Counted from the stretch's first letter, positions 1 to 8,808 are shown. The stretch is 64,000 bases of DNA from Pseudoxanthomonas sp. (GCF_035999195.1 NZ_DASYGY010000007.1:186001-250000); one strand, 5' to 3'. Program-made: numbers and translations. The notes: generated from the letters alone by a model not told the origin.

Positions 1-2397
1 GCCGACTCGCCGGGCCGCCGCGAGGCGCTGCTGGAAGTGCTGCAGGCGGCGGAGCTGAAGCCGGAGGTGGTCGCCGACTTCAGCGCGTTCCTCCCTTCTC
101 CCGCCGGGAGAAGGTGGCGCGCAGCGCCGGATGAGGGCGCAGCGAAGACCTCGGCAGCCGAACCATCGCGTACGTCCCGCACCCTCACCCCAACCCCTCT
201 CCCGGAGGGAGAGGGGCTTCCACGCTTCGCCATCGCCGTCGCGCCGCTGGCCGATGGCTTCGCCCTGGACGATCCGCGCATCGCGGTACTCACCGAGCGG
301 CAGCTGTTCCCCGAGCGCGCCACCCAGGCGCACCGGCGCAAGCGCAGCGGCCGCGAGCCGGAAGCGATCATCCGCGACCTCGGCGAACTGACCGAGGGCG
401 CGCCGATCGTCCACGAGGACCATGGCGTGGGCCGGTATCGCGGCCTGATCGCGATGGACGTGGGCGGCATGCCCGGCGAGTTCCTCGAGATCGAATACGC
501 CAAGGGCGACCGCCTGTACGTGCCGGTCGCGCAGTTGCACCTGATCAGCCGCTACTCGGGCGCGTCGGTGGAAACCGCGCCGCTGCATTCGCTCGGCGGC
601 GAAGCCTGGGCGAAGGCCAAGAGGAAGACCGCCGAGAAGGTCCGCGACGTCGCCGCCGAACTGCTGGAGATCCAAGCGCGCCGACAGGCCCGCGCCGGCC
701 TGGCGCTGCACCTGGACCGCGCGATGTACGAACCGTTCGCGGCCGGCTTCCCGTTCGAGGAGACGCCCGACCAGCATCATGCGATCGAGTCGGTGATCCG
801 TGACCTGGCCAGCAGCCAGCCGATGGACCGCGTGGTCTGCGGCGATGTCGGCTTCGGCAAGACCGAAGTGGCCGTGCGCGCCGCGTTCGCCGCCGCCAGC
901 GCGGGCAAGCAGGTGGCCGTGCTGGTACCGACCACGCTGCTGGCCGAGCAGCACTACCGCAACTTCCGCGACCGTTTCGCCGACTGGCCGCTGAAAGTCG
1001 AGGTGCTGTCGCGCTTCAAGACGGCCAAGGAGATCAAGGCGGAGCTGGAGAAGCTGGCCGAGGGCAAGCTCGACGTCATCGTCGGCACGCACCGGCTGCT
1101 GCAGCCCGACGTGAAGTTCAAGGACCTCGGCCTGGTGATCGTCGACGAGGAGCAGCGCTTCGGCGTGCGCCAGAAGGAAGCGCTGAAGGCGCTGCGCGCC
1201 AACGTGCACCTGCTGACGCTGACCGCCACGCCGATTCCGCGCACGCTCAACATGGCGATGGCCGGCCTGCGTGACCTGTCCATCATCGCCACGCCGCCGG
1301 CCAACCGCATGGCGGTGCAGACGTTCGTCACGCCGTGGGACGCGGCGCTGCTGAAGGAAGCGTTCCAGCGCGAACTGTCGCGCGGCGGCCAGGTGTACTT
1401 CCTGCACAACGACGTCGAGAGCATCGGCCGCATGCAGCGCGAGCTGCAGGAACTGGTGCCGGAGGCGCGCATCGGCGTGGCGCACGGGCAGATGCCCGAG
1501 CGCGAACTGGAACAGGTGATGCTGGATTTCCAGAAGCAGCGCTTCAACGTGCTGCTGTGCACGACGATCATCGAGTCCGGCATCGACATCCCCAACGCCA
1601 ACACCATCATCATGAACCGCGCCGACAAGTTCGGCCTGGCCCAGCTGCACCAGCTGCGCGGCCGCGTCGGCCGTTCGCATCATCGTTCGTATGCCTACCT
1701 GGTGGTGCCGGACAAGCGCAGCATCACCGCCGACGCGCAGCGGCGCCTGGAAGCGATCGCCTCGATGGACGAGCTGGGCGCCGGCTTCACCCTCGCCACC
1801 CACGACCTGGAAATCCGCGGCGCCGGCGAATTGCTCGGCGAAGACCAGAGCGGCCAGATGGCCGAGGTCGGCTTCAGCCTGTACACCGAGCTGCTGGAGC
1901 GCGCGGTGCGCTCGATCAAGGCGGGCCACCTGCCCGATGTCGACCTGGGCCAGGAGCGTCGCGGCGCCGAGGTCGAACTGAACGTGCCCGCGTTGATCCC
2001 GGACGACTACCTGCCCGATGTGCACACACGCCTGACGCTGTACAAGCGCATCAGCAGCGCACGCGACAAGGAGGAACTGCGCGACCTGCAGGTGGAGATG
2101 ATCGACCGCTTCGGCCTGCTGCCGGATCCGGCCAAGTACCTGTTCGCCACCGCGGAACTGAAACTGGCGGCGAACGAGATGGGCATCCGCAAGCTGGAAC
2201 TGGGCGAGCACGGCGGCCGCATCGTGTTCGAGGCCAAGCCGAAGATCGACCCGATGGCGGTGATCCAGCTGATCCAGAAACAGCCCAGGCTCTACAGCAT
2301 GGACGGCCCGGACAAGCTGCGGATCAAGGTGCCGCTGCCTGACGCGCCGGACCGCTTCAATGCCGCGAAAGGCCTGCTGACCACGCTCGCCACCTGA
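1..2397 (+). CDS. mfd: Transcription-repair coupling factor Mfd (3' part; 5' end outside the window)
   Basis: Mfd is an ATP-driven DNA translocase that removes RNA polymerase stalled at lesions and recruits UvrA. The frame is open from base 1, so the start lies upstream. The visible part begins near the end of the N-terminal region and then shows the RNA-polymerase-interaction domain (HEDHGVGRYRGL), the helicase core with Walker A (GDVGFGKTE), the DEEQ box (VDEEQRFGV), TATPIPRTLNMAM, the GRVGRSHH motif and the C-terminal regulatory domain ending in a lysine/leucine-rich tail. Similarity to the E. coli protein is obvious along its whole length. The oddity is a stretch of about 41 residues encoded by bases 93-216. 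It matches an intergenic repeat family rather than Mfd and lies between DFSAFL and RFAIAVAPLADGF. The frame is intact across it. Confidence 0.98.
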   Translation, partial: ADSPGRREALLEVLQAAELKPEVVADFSAFLPSPAGRRWRAAPDEGAAKTSAAEPSRTSRTLTPTPLPEGEGLPRFAIAVAPLADGFALDDPRIAVLTERQLFPERATQAHRRKRSGREPEAIIRDLGELTEGAPIVHEDHGVGRYRGLIAMDVGGMPGEFLEIEYAKGDRLYVPVAQLHLISRYSGASVETAPLHSLGGEAWAKAKRKTAEKVRDVAAELLEIQARRQARAGLALHLDRAMYEPFAAGFPFEETPDQHHAIESVIRDLASSQPMDRVVCGDVGFGKTEVAVRAAFAAASAGKQVAVLVPTTLLAEQHYRNFRDRFADWPLKVEVLSRFKTAKEIKAELEKLAEGKLDVIVGTHRLLQPDVKFKDLGLVIVDEEQRFGVRQKEALKALRANVHLLTLTATPIPRTLNMAMAGLRDLSIIATPPANRMAVQTFVTPWDAALLKEAFQRELSRGGQVYFLHNDVESIGRMQRELQELVPEARIGVAHGQMPERELEQVMLDFQKQRFNVLLCTTIIESGIDIPNANTIIMNRADKFGLAQLHQLRGRVGRSHHRSYAYLVVPDKRSITADAQRRLEAIASMDELGAGFTLATHDLEIRGAGELLGEDQSGQMAEVGFSLYTELLERAVRSIKAGHLPDVDLGQERRGAEVELNVPALIPDDYLPDVHTRLTLYKRISSARDKEELRDLQVEMIDRFGLLPDPAKYLFATAELKLAANEMGIRKLELGEHGGRIVFEAKPKIDPMAVIQLIQKQPRLYSMDGPDKLRIKVPLPDAPDRFNAAKGLLTTLAT
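93..216 (+). repeat. Translated copy of an intergenic palindromic repeat inside mfd
   Basis: About 124 bases begin with CCCTTCTCCCGCCGGGAGAA, continue through GGCGCGCAGCGCCGGATGAG and end with CCTCTCCCGGAGGGAGAGGG. They are nearly the same as the intergenic copies at 28112-28235 and, inverted, 17514-17636, and related to 31567-31756. This copy is read as protein and causes no frameshift or stop. Confidence 0.9.
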
Positions 2398-2400
2398 CCG

Positions 2401-2513
2401 CGTAGCGTGCGCCATGCGCACGACGCGTGATCCGGCATCAAGCAGTCGTGCGCGCAGCGCACGCTACGATGCGGGGTCGCGCGTCATGCGGTCGTGCGCA
2501 CGGCGCACGCTAC
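2401..2513. repeat. GTAG-type palindromic repeat cluster (GTAGCGTGCGC family)
   Basis: Three units lie between the convergent mfd and cls-like genes. One starts with GTAGCGTGCGCC at 2402. Two lie in the opposite sense, each ending GCGCACGCTAC, at 2445-2467 and 2491-2513. Units pair with each other, so large stem-loops are expected in both transcripts. The TAG stop of the cls-like gene (2510-2512, minus strand) is part of the last unit. The same family recurs at 25046-25148. Confidence 0.85.
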
Positions 2514-4060
2514 AGTTGCGATTCGATGGGCAGCCAGCCGACGGCGCGCGCGGTCCAGCGACGCCAGACGCTGGCCTCGGGCTCGCGGTCCCAGACGCGC
2601 GGCGGATCGGTCGATGCGTCTTCCCACCGCAGGGCGCCGTCCTGCAGGGTCACGCGGTAGCTGGTATCCGGCGCGATCTTCGCCTCGTAGCTGCGCAGCA
2701 GCGCGGCGGCCGCACTGCGGTCGCGGAACAGCACGCCCATCTCGGTGTTGAGGTTGACCGAACGCGGATCGAGGTTGAACGAGCCGATGAAGCCGGCCTC
2801 GCCATCCACCACGAACGCCTTGGTATGCAGGCTGGCGCCGCTGGAACCGAACAGGCTGCTGTCCTGCTGGCCGTGCGGCATCAGCTCGAACAGCGCCACG
2901 CCCCCCTCCAGCAGCGGCACGCGATACGGCGCATAGCCGCCGTGCACGGCCATCACGTCGTTCGCGGCAAGCGAGTTGGTCAGCACGCTGACATCGACGC
3001 CCTGCGCGCGCTTGCCGACCAGCCAGCGCGCGCCTTCGTCGCCGGGCACGAAGTACGGCGAGATCACCCGCAGTTCGCGCTTCGCTTCGCCCATCGCCTT
3101 GCCCAACCGGTGCACCAGCCACGTGCCCTGCCCCTCGCCCTGGCCCTTGGACGCCGGGTCCGAGTACACGCCCACCTCGTCCAGCCAGTGCAGCGTGTTG
3201 CCGCCGACCAGCGCGCGTATGCCGGGTGCGCTGCGCAGCCGCGCCACATAGTCCGCCGCCTGCGGCGACCGGTAGCCGGCGTCGCCGTGCTCGCGCAGGC
3301 GCTCCAGCGCGCCCTCTTCGGCGGTGCTCAGCGCCGCCAGCGGAATCACCGAGGCGCTGTTCCAGAAATCGTCGAAGATCGCAGCGGTCTGAGCGACCGC
3401 CGGACCGAGCAGCACGGCGTCCAGGTCGAGGAAGTTGGTCTGCGCGGCGGCGTCGAAGTACTCGTCGCCCACGTTGCGCCCGCCGACCACGGCCACGCGA
3501 CCGTCGGCGATCCAGGCCTTGTTGTGCATGCGGCGGTTCATGGCCATCGGACGCAACAGCATCTCGCTGGCGCGGCCCAACACGCCGGCGCGGCTGCGCG
3601 AGGGATTGAACAGCCGCACTTCGATGTTGGGATGCGCATCCAGCGCCGCCAGGTGCGAGTCCTTGCCGTGCGCGGTCATGTCGTCCAGCAGCAGGCGCAC
3701 GCGCACGCCGCGGTCGGCCGCGCGCAGCGCCTCGTAGCCCAGCAGGTTGCCGGTGAAGTCGTGGTTCCAGATGTAGTACTGAAGGTCCAGGCTGCGGCCG
3801 GCGGCGCGTGCGGTGGCGGCGCGCACGGCGAAGGCATCCAGGTTGTCCGACAGCAGCGCCATGCCGCTCTGCCTGCCTCGCTCGCGCAGCAGCGGCGCGA
3901 CCGCGCGATCCAGTGCGGTCGCACCGGCGGCGGTGGGCAGCGCGTACGAGGCCGGCCCGCGCGCGCCCTCGGCGAAACGCCCGTAGCTGTACAGCGCCAC
4001 GATCGACGCCACACCCACCAGCGCCACGGCCAGCCCCAGCCGACGCAGCCACTTGCGCAT
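2510..4060 (-). CDS. Phospholipase D family protein, cardiolipin synthase C-like
   Basis: A membrane-anchored PLD-superfamily enzyme, probably making cardiolipin or exchanging phosphatidyl groups at the inner membrane. It has 516 residues, close to E. coli ClsC (about 470). One hydrophobic anchor lies at roughly residues 9-25. Both HKD catalytic motifs are visible, HNKAWIADG followed by GGRN, and HTKAFVVDG followed by GSFNLDPRS. The second, with its LNTEMG tail, is typical of the ClsC branch. The start gives MRKWLRRLG, a short basic leader before the anchor, and the gene is convergent with mfd. The stop codon TAG falls within a GTAG repeat unit. Family assignment is firm. The exact substrate is inferred. 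Confidence 0.88.
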   Translation of the reverse strand: MRKWLRRLGLAVALVGVASIVALYSYGRFAEGARGPASYALPTAAGATALDRAVAPLLRERGRQSGMALLSDNLDAFAVRAATARAAGRSLDLQYYIWNHDFTGNLLGYEALRAADRGVRVRLLLDDMTAHGKDSHLAALDAHPNIEVRLFNPSRSRAGVLGRASEMLLRPMAMNRRMHNKAWIADGRVAVVGGRNVGDEYFDAAAQTNFLDLDAVLLGPAVAQTAAIFDDFWNSASVIPLAALSTAEEGALERLREHGDAGYRSPQAADYVARLRSAPGIRALVGGNTLHWLDEVGVYSDPASKGQGEGQGTWLVHRLGKAMGEAKRELRVISPYFVPGDEGARWLVGKRAQGVDVSVLTNSLAANDVMAVHGGYAPYRVPLLEGGVALFELMPHGQQDSSLFGSSGASLHTKAFVVDGEAGFIGSFNLDPRSVNLNTEMGVLFRDRSAAAALLRSYEAKIAPDTSYRVTLQDGALRWEDASTDPPRVWDREPEASVWRRWTARAVGWLPIESQL

Positions 4061-4175
4061 GGTCTCCCCCTCTTCACGGAACCGGCCCTATCGTAGCGGC
4101 AGCGCCGTGAGGATGCCGCTTGCGCCGGCGGGCGCTCCACCGCACGCTCCGTTCCCGTCTCCGTCAAGGATCGCC

Positions 4176-4718
4176 ATGCGCCTGCCGCACCGGTTTCGAC
4201 TGTCCCTCGGCCTGCTGCTGGTCTCGCTGGCCGGCTGCAGCGGCACGCCGGTGCGCGACATCTCCGCACCGCTGACCTTCGTGGTGGTCCGTCATGCCGA
4301 GAAAGCGACCGACGACCCCGAGGATCCGCGCCTGTCCGCGGCCGGCGAAGCGCGCGCGGCGCTGCTGGCCGAACGCCTGCGCGACGCACCGCTGGTGGCC
4401 GTGTACGCCACCGAGTTCCGCCGCACACGGCAGACCGCGCAACCGACCGCCGAGGCCCACGCATTGCCGCTGACGGCTTACTACGCGCGCGGGCCGGCCG
4501 CCGAGATCGCCGCGCAGTGGAAGCAGGCCCATCGCAGCGGAACGGTGCTGGTGGTCGGACACAGCAACACCGTGCCGGATCTGGTGGCAGCCCTGTGCGG
4601 TTGCGCAACCACCGCGATGGACGAAACCGAGTACGACCGCATGTCCATCGTGCATTTCGATGCCGACGGCCGCGCGACGCTCGACGTGCAGCGCTACGGC
4701 GCGCCCACCGGCCCATGA
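4176..4718 (+). CDS. Histidine phosphatase superfamily lipoprotein
   Basis: A 180-residue phosphoglycerate-mutase-like phosphatase exported as a lipoprotein. The signal peptide ends in the lipobox SLAGC. The catalytic phosphohistidine motif is VVRHAEK, the family's RHG/RHA signature, and the second active-site histidine is in VVGHSN. The chosen ATG has AAGGA upstream and produces the signal peptide, whereas an upstream in-frame start at 4053 would bury it. The substrate is not predictable, but members of this secreted group act on small phosphoesters. The stop codon overlaps the start of endonuclease V (ATGA), so the two genes are translationally coupled although one product is exported and the other cytoplasmic. 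Confidence 0.85.
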   Translation: MRLPHRFRLSLGLLLVSLAGCSGTPVRDISAPLTFVVVRHAEKATDDPEDPRLSAAGEARAALLAERLRDAPLVAVYATEFRRTRQTAQPTAEAHALPLTAYYARGPAAEIAAQWKQAHRSGTVLVVGHSNTVPDLVAALCGCATTAMDETEYDRMSIVHFDADGRATLDVQRYGAPTGP

Positions 4719-5380
4719 AGGGGATCTTCGGCGACTGGGACGGCAGCATCGCGGATGCGCGGCGGCTGCAGGAAACATTGGCCGCCGAGGTCGTGCTGCG
4801 CGATGAGGCACCCGACACGCCGCGCTGGCTGGCCGGTTTCGATGTCGGTTTCGAGGACGAAGGCGCCACGACCCGCGCCGCCGCCGTGCTGCTGGCGGCA
4901 GATACCTTGCAGCCGATCGCCACCGACGTCGTCCGCATTCCCACCTCAATGCCGTATGTGCCGGGCCTGCTGAGCTTCCGCGAACTGCCCGCCCTGGTCG
5001 CCGCACTCGAACGCCTGCCGCAGGTGCCCGACCTGGTCTTCGTGGACGGCCAGGGCATCGCCCATCCGCGCCGTCTCGGCATCGCCGCGCATTTCGGGGT
5101 GGTCACCGGCCTGCCCAGCATCGGCGTGGCGAAGAACGTGCTGTGCGGCAGGCACGAGACGCCGGGGCCGCTGGCGGGCGAGCGCACGCCACTGATCCAT
5201 CGCGGCGACCAGATCGGCTGGGTGCTGCGCAGCAAACCGCGCTGCAATCCGCTGATCGTCTCGCCCGGGCATCGCGTCTCGATGCAGGGCGCGCTGGACG
5301 GGGTGCTGCGCACGCTGCGCGGCTACCGCCTGCCAGAGCCCACGCGACTGGCCGACCGCATCGCGTCCCGGCGCGGGTGA
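4715..5380 (+). CDS. nfi: Endonuclease V (deoxyinosine 3' endonuclease)
   Basis: The enzyme cuts DNA one phosphodiester 3' of deoxyinosine and other deaminated bases. The product is 221 residues, against 223 in E. coli. The catalytic acids are present: Asp in AGFDVGFE, Glu in LLSFRELPALV and Asp in VFVDGQGIAHPR. The family motif GLPSIGVAKN and the VSPGHRVS stretch near the C-terminus are also there. The start ATG overlaps the stop of the preceding lipoprotein gene by four bases. A longer reading from 4517 runs inside that gene and is not credible. Confidence 0.95.
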   Translation: MKGIFGDWDGSIADARRLQETLAAEVVLRDEAPDTPRWLAGFDVGFEDEGATTRAAAVLLAADTLQPIATDVVRIPTSMPYVPGLLSFRELPALVAALERLPQVPDLVFVDGQGIAHPRRLGIAAHFGVVTGLPSIGVAKNVLCGRHETPGPLAGERTPLIHRGDQIGWVLRSKPRCNPLIVSPGHRVSMQGALDGVLRTLRGYRLPEPTRLADRIASRRG

Positions 5381-5468
5381 GGCCGCCCGCAACAATCCGT
5401 TTCCCTGCTGTCGCAGGCGCGGCCGATGCGCCGTGCGATGCTTGGCGCCTCTCCCCGAGGACCCACCC

Positions 5469-6332
5469 ATGACCACGATCATCGCGCCCCGCGTGCACGA
5501 CCTTGGCGACGGCTTCAACGTGCGCCGCGCCGTTCCCAGCCTGCAGGCCCGCAGCGTCGGCCCGTTCGTGTTCGTCGACCACATGGGACCGGCGGTGTTC
5601 GAGCCGGGGCGCGGCATCGACGTGCGGCCGCATCCGCACATCGGACTGGCCACGGTGACGTTCCTCTGGTCGGGCGCGATCCACCACCGCGACACGCTGG
5701 GATCGGAACAGGTCATCACGCCGGGCGACGTCAACTGGATGACCGCCGGCCGCGGCATCGCCCACTCCGAGCGCACGCCCGGCGACGTGCGCGCCGGGCG
5801 CCACGACGTGCACGGCATGCAGACCTGGGTGGCGCTGCCGCGCTCGGCGGAAGAAGTCGCGCCCGAGTTCCACCATCACACCGCCGCCGCGCTGCCGCTG
5901 ATCGAGCGTGGTGGTGCGCGCCTTCGCGTCATCGCCGGTCGCGCGTATGGCGAAGAGTCGCCGGTGAAGGTATTCAGCGGCACCTTCAACGTCGCCGTCG
6001 ACCTGCTGCCGGATGCAGAGCTGGAGATCGACGACGGCCACGTCGAACGCGCGCTCTACGTGCTGGAAGGCCAGGCGCAGGTCGACGGCGCCGACATCCC
6101 GGAAAAGCACCTGGTGGTGTTCGATCGCGGCAGCCGTGCGGTCCTGCGGGCGAAGACGCCGGTCAAGGCGATGCTGCTGGGTGGAGAACCGCTGGATGCG
6201 CCGCGCCATCTGTGGTGGAACTTCGTGTCCAGCTCCAAGGAGCGGATCGAACAGGCCAAGCAGGACTGGCGGGAAGGCCGCTTCGGCCACGTGCCGGGCG
6301 AAACGGAATTCATCCCGCTGCCGGAGCGTTGA
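5469..6332 (+). CDS. Pirin family protein (first of two)
   Basis: A 287-residue bicupin of the pirin family, cytoplasmic and metal-binding. The metal ligands are visible as HPHIG and IAHSE, with GDVNWMTAGRGI between them. Some pirins have quercetinase activity or act as redox sensors, but the role of this one is unknown. The ATG is preceded by GAGG at a good distance, and an in-frame ATG at 5433 lacks such a site. A paralogue with only moderate similarity lies at 7948-8808 on the other strand. Confidence 0.9.
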   Translation: MTTIIAPRVHDLGDGFNVRRAVPSLQARSVGPFVFVDHMGPAVFEPGRGIDVRPHPHIGLATVTFLWSGAIHHRDTLGSEQVITPGDVNWMTAGRGIAHSERTPGDVRAGRHDVHGMQTWVALPRSAEEVAPEFHHHTAAALPLIERGGARLRVIAGRAYGEESPVKVFSGTFNVAVDLLPDAELEIDDGHVERALYVLEGQAQVDGADIPEKHLVVFDRGSRAVLRAKTPVKAMLLGGEPLDAPRHLWWNFVSSSKERIEQAKQDWREGRFGHVPGETEFIPLPER

Positions 6333-6481
6333 GCCCGCCGCCTGTCGGGATGCAAATGTGAGGCGCACTTCATTGGTGTTCGAATGCGCCCGTTCTAACG
6401 CAAAGCAAACATCTGCCGTGCGTGGCTTCCGTTATCGTGCGCCCACCGTCATGTGACGGGGCGCACGCATTGGGGGCCGAC

Positions 6482-7204
6482 ATGACGATGGCAAAGAAAC
6501 TCGCGGCAGAGTTTCTGGGGACGTTCTGGCTGGTGCTGGGTGGGTGCGGCAGCGCCGTGCTCGCGGCCAACTTCGGCGGCGACGGCAATCCGCTGGGCAT
6601 CGGCCTGCTGGGCGTGTCCCTGGCCTTCGGCCTGACCGTGCTGACCGGCGCCTACGCGTTCGGCCACATCTCCGGCGGCCATTTCAATCCGGCGGTCAGC
6701 GTGGGCCTGTGGGCCGGCGGACGGTTTCCCGCCCGCGAACTGGTGCCCTACCTGGTGGCGCAGGTGGTGGGTGGCCTGGCCGCCGGCTTCATCCTGTGGC
6801 AGATCGCCAGTGGCCATCCCGGCTTTGCGGTCGATCCCAACGCGGCGGGCGCGTTCGCCAGCAACGGCTACGGCGCGATGTCGCCGGGCGGGTTCACCGT
6901 GGCGGCGGCCTTCCTGACCGAAGTCGTGCTCACGGCGTTCTTCCTGATCGTCATCATGGGCGCCACGCACGCACGTGCGCCGGCCGGCTTCGCCCCGATC
7001 GCCATCGGCCTGGCGCTGACCCTGATCCACCTGATCAGCATTCCGGTGACCAACACGTCGGTGAATCCGGCGCGTTCAACCGCCGTGGCGATGTTCGCGG
7101 GCCCGGCCGCCATGGGGCAGCTGTGGCTGTTCTGGCTGGCGCCGGTCCTGGGTGGCCTGATCGGCGGCATGCTGTACGGCTGGCTCGGCCGCGACCGGCA
7201 GTGA
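6482..7204 (+). CDS. aqpZ: Aquaporin Z
   Basis: Inner-membrane water channel of 240 residues with six membrane segments and two half-helices. Both NPA boxes are present, as GGHFNPAVS and TSVNPARST. The histidine of the selectivity filter sits in LIHLISIPVTN and the arginine follows the second NPA, which indicates the narrow water-specific pore of AqpZ rather than a glycerol facilitator. Start choice: MTMAKKLAAEFLGTFWL begins just before the first helix, and a longer start at 6422 adds a non-conserved leader. It stands alone between pirin and a secreted protein gene. Confidence 0.95.
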   Translation: MTMAKKLAAEFLGTFWLVLGGCGSAVLAANFGGDGNPLGIGLLGVSLAFGLTVLTGAYAFGHISGGHFNPAVSVGLWAGGRFPARELVPYLVAQVVGGLAAGFILWQIASGHPGFAVDPNAAGAFASNGYGAMSPGGFTVAAAFLTEVVLTAFFLIVIMGATHARAPAGFAPIAIGLALTLIHLISIPVTNTSVNPARSTAVAMFAGPAAMGQLWLFWLAPVLGGLIGGMLYGWLGRDRQ

Positions 7205-7315
7205 GTCGGCCGACCGCGCTCGGCCCGTCGGGCGCGGACATGCCGACGCTGTGACCCGGGTCGCCGTTGGCGGGCCTGCTGCGTTGTTTTGCGCCGCAGC
7301 ATGGGCTATGGTCGG

Positions 7316-7343
7316 GTCGACTGTCGCGGGAAAGACAGTCGAC
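7316..7343. other. Perfect 10-bp stem-loop between aqpZ and a secreted-protein gene
   Basis: The arms GTCGACTGTC (7316-7325) and GACAGTCGAC (7334-7343) are perfectly complementary, with an 8-base loop. No T-run follows, so it is not a standard terminator. It lies about 100 bases before the start at 7445, so it could be an operator or a leader structure. Nothing else recognisable is seen in the 7205-7444 gap. Confidence 0.6.
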
Positions 7344-7444
7344 ACCGTGGAATGCGAGGGGATGACGCCAGGGCGCATGGCCCGCCGCGGTGGCCGATGA
7401 CGTGGCGCAGTCTGCCACCCGGACCTTTCATCCAGGGGGACTAC

Positions 7445-7906
7445 ATGAAGATCGTGATTGCCGTTGGCCTGACCCTTTTCTCCACCGTCGCGTGGGCGCA
7501 GACCGCGCCGGCCTGCCCGACCCTGCCGGCCGATGCCGGGCTGACCTGGGAGCAGCGCGTCGATGCCACCTTCATCACCTGCAAGGCGCTCACCGACGAT
7601 GGCCGGCAGGTGTTCAACCTGATGCTGACCGCGCGCGACCCCAAGATCAGCCTGGAGCGACGCCTGCGCCAGGAGGAAAGCACCTTCTCCGGCGAGGAGA
7701 TGTACTGGTACCAGCCCAACCTGGGGGGCCAGGAGACGTTGCCGCAGATGGCATCGCGACGCATCGCCGTGGTCGAGTACGAAGACGACCGCTACGCGCA
7801 GGTGTGGATCAATGCCGCGTCACCCGAAGAACTGGCATCGCTGATCTCGCTGGCGCGCCAACTCGACATGAACAATATCGGCGCGCAGCTGTCCGCCGGC
7901 AACTGA
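7445..7906 (+). CDS. Small secreted protein of unknown function
   Basis: I do not recognise a family. The 153-residue product has a clear Sec signal peptide with probable cleavage at AWA-QTAP. The mature part is about 134 residues, with two cysteines (APACP, FITCKA) that could form a disulfide, and mixed alpha/beta character. Translation starts after GGGGA. The gene stands alone, and its 3' end faces the convergent pirin gene. Periplasmic location is inferred from the signal peptide only. Confidence 0.75.
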   Translation: MKIVIAVGLTLFSTVAWAQTAPACPTLPADAGLTWEQRVDATFITCKALTDDGRQVFNLMLTARDPKISLERRLRQEESTFSGEEMYWYQPNLGGQETLPQMASRRIAVVEYEDDRYAQVWINAASPEELASLISLARQLDMNNIGAQLSAGN

Positions 7907-7947
7907 CGGCGGCGAGCGCGGCGGACAGACGTTCCGCCGCGCCAGCC

Positions 7948-8808
7948 TCAGAACCGGCCTTCCTGGAAATCCACGAAGGCCTGCATCAGTTCCTGCCGGG
8001 TGTTCATGACGAACGGGCCGTGCCGCATCACCGGCTCGCGCAGCGGACGCCCCGCCACCACCATCAGCCGCGCGGGCCGGCTGCCGGCCCGCAGCTGCAG
8101 CGTATCGCCGCCGCCCAGCACGCCCATCTCGTGCGTGTCCAGCGGACGCGCCGCATCGCCCTCGCCCACCGTCACCGCGCCTTCGAACACGTAGGCGAAC
8201 GCGTTGTGTCCGGCCGGCAGCGCGTAGTCCCAGGCGTGGCCCGGCTGCAGCGCGATGTCGAGATACACCGGATCGGTGGCCGGCTGCGAGATCGGGCCCT
8301 GCGTGTCGCCGACGCTGCCGGCGATGACCTTGACCTCGACACCTTTCGCCGGGTGCGCGACCGGGATCTTCTCCGGGTCGAACTCCTGGTACTTCGGTTC
8401 GGTCATCTTGTCGCGCGCCGGCAGGTTCACCCACAGCTGGAATCCGCGCATGCGGCCGGACTCCTGCTCGGGCATCTCCGAATGCACCAGGCCACGACCG
8501 GCGGTCATCCACTGCACCGCGCCCGGCGTCAGCAGGCCTTCGTTGCCGTGGTTGTCGCGATGGCGCATGCGCCCGTCGAGCATGTAAGTCACCGTCTCGA
8601 AACCGCGATGGGGATGCTCGGGAAAACCGGCGAGATAGTCCTCGGCCTTGTCGGTGCCGAACTCGTCCAGCAGCAGGAACGGGTCCAGGTCCGGCAGGTC
8701 GGGGCCGCCGATGACGCGCGTCAGCTTGACGCCGGCGCCGTCGGACGTGGGTCGGCCGCGGATCGTGCGGATCACGTGGGCGGGCGTGGTATCGGTCAGC
8801 GTGCTCAT
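7948..8808 (-). CDS. Pirin family protein (second of two)
   Basis: A 286-residue pirin with metal ligands HPHRG and LVHSE, the GAVQWMTAGRGL motif, and the C-terminal RPLREPVMRHGPFVMNT segment. That C-terminal segment is typical of the widespread YhhW/YhaK-like pirins with proposed quercetinase or redox-sensing roles. It is more canonical than the copy at 5469-6332. It is transcribed toward the small secreted protein gene and is the last minus-strand gene before the repeat at 8908-8988. Confidence 0.9.
   Translation of the reverse strand: MSTLTDTTPAHVIRTIRGRPTSDGAGVKLTRVIGGPDLPDLDPFLLLDEFGTDKAEDYLAGFPEHPHRGFETVTYMLDGRMRHRDNHGNEGLLTPGAVQWMTAGRGLVHSEMPEQESGRMRGFQLWVNLPARDKMTEPKYQEFDPEKIPVAHPAKGVEVKVIAGSVGDTQGPISQPATDPVYLDIALQPGHAWDYALPAGHNAFAYVFEGAVTVGEGDAARPLDTHEMGVLGGGDTLQLRAGSRPARLMVVAGRPLREPVMRHGPFVMNTRQELMQAFVDFQEGRF

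Noticed and set aside
2414..4096. A 560-codon plus-strand frame opposite the cardiolipin synthase-like gene
   Set aside because: The minus-strand gene has both HKD motifs in frame. The plus-strand translation is arginine/histidine-rich with no recognisable domain.
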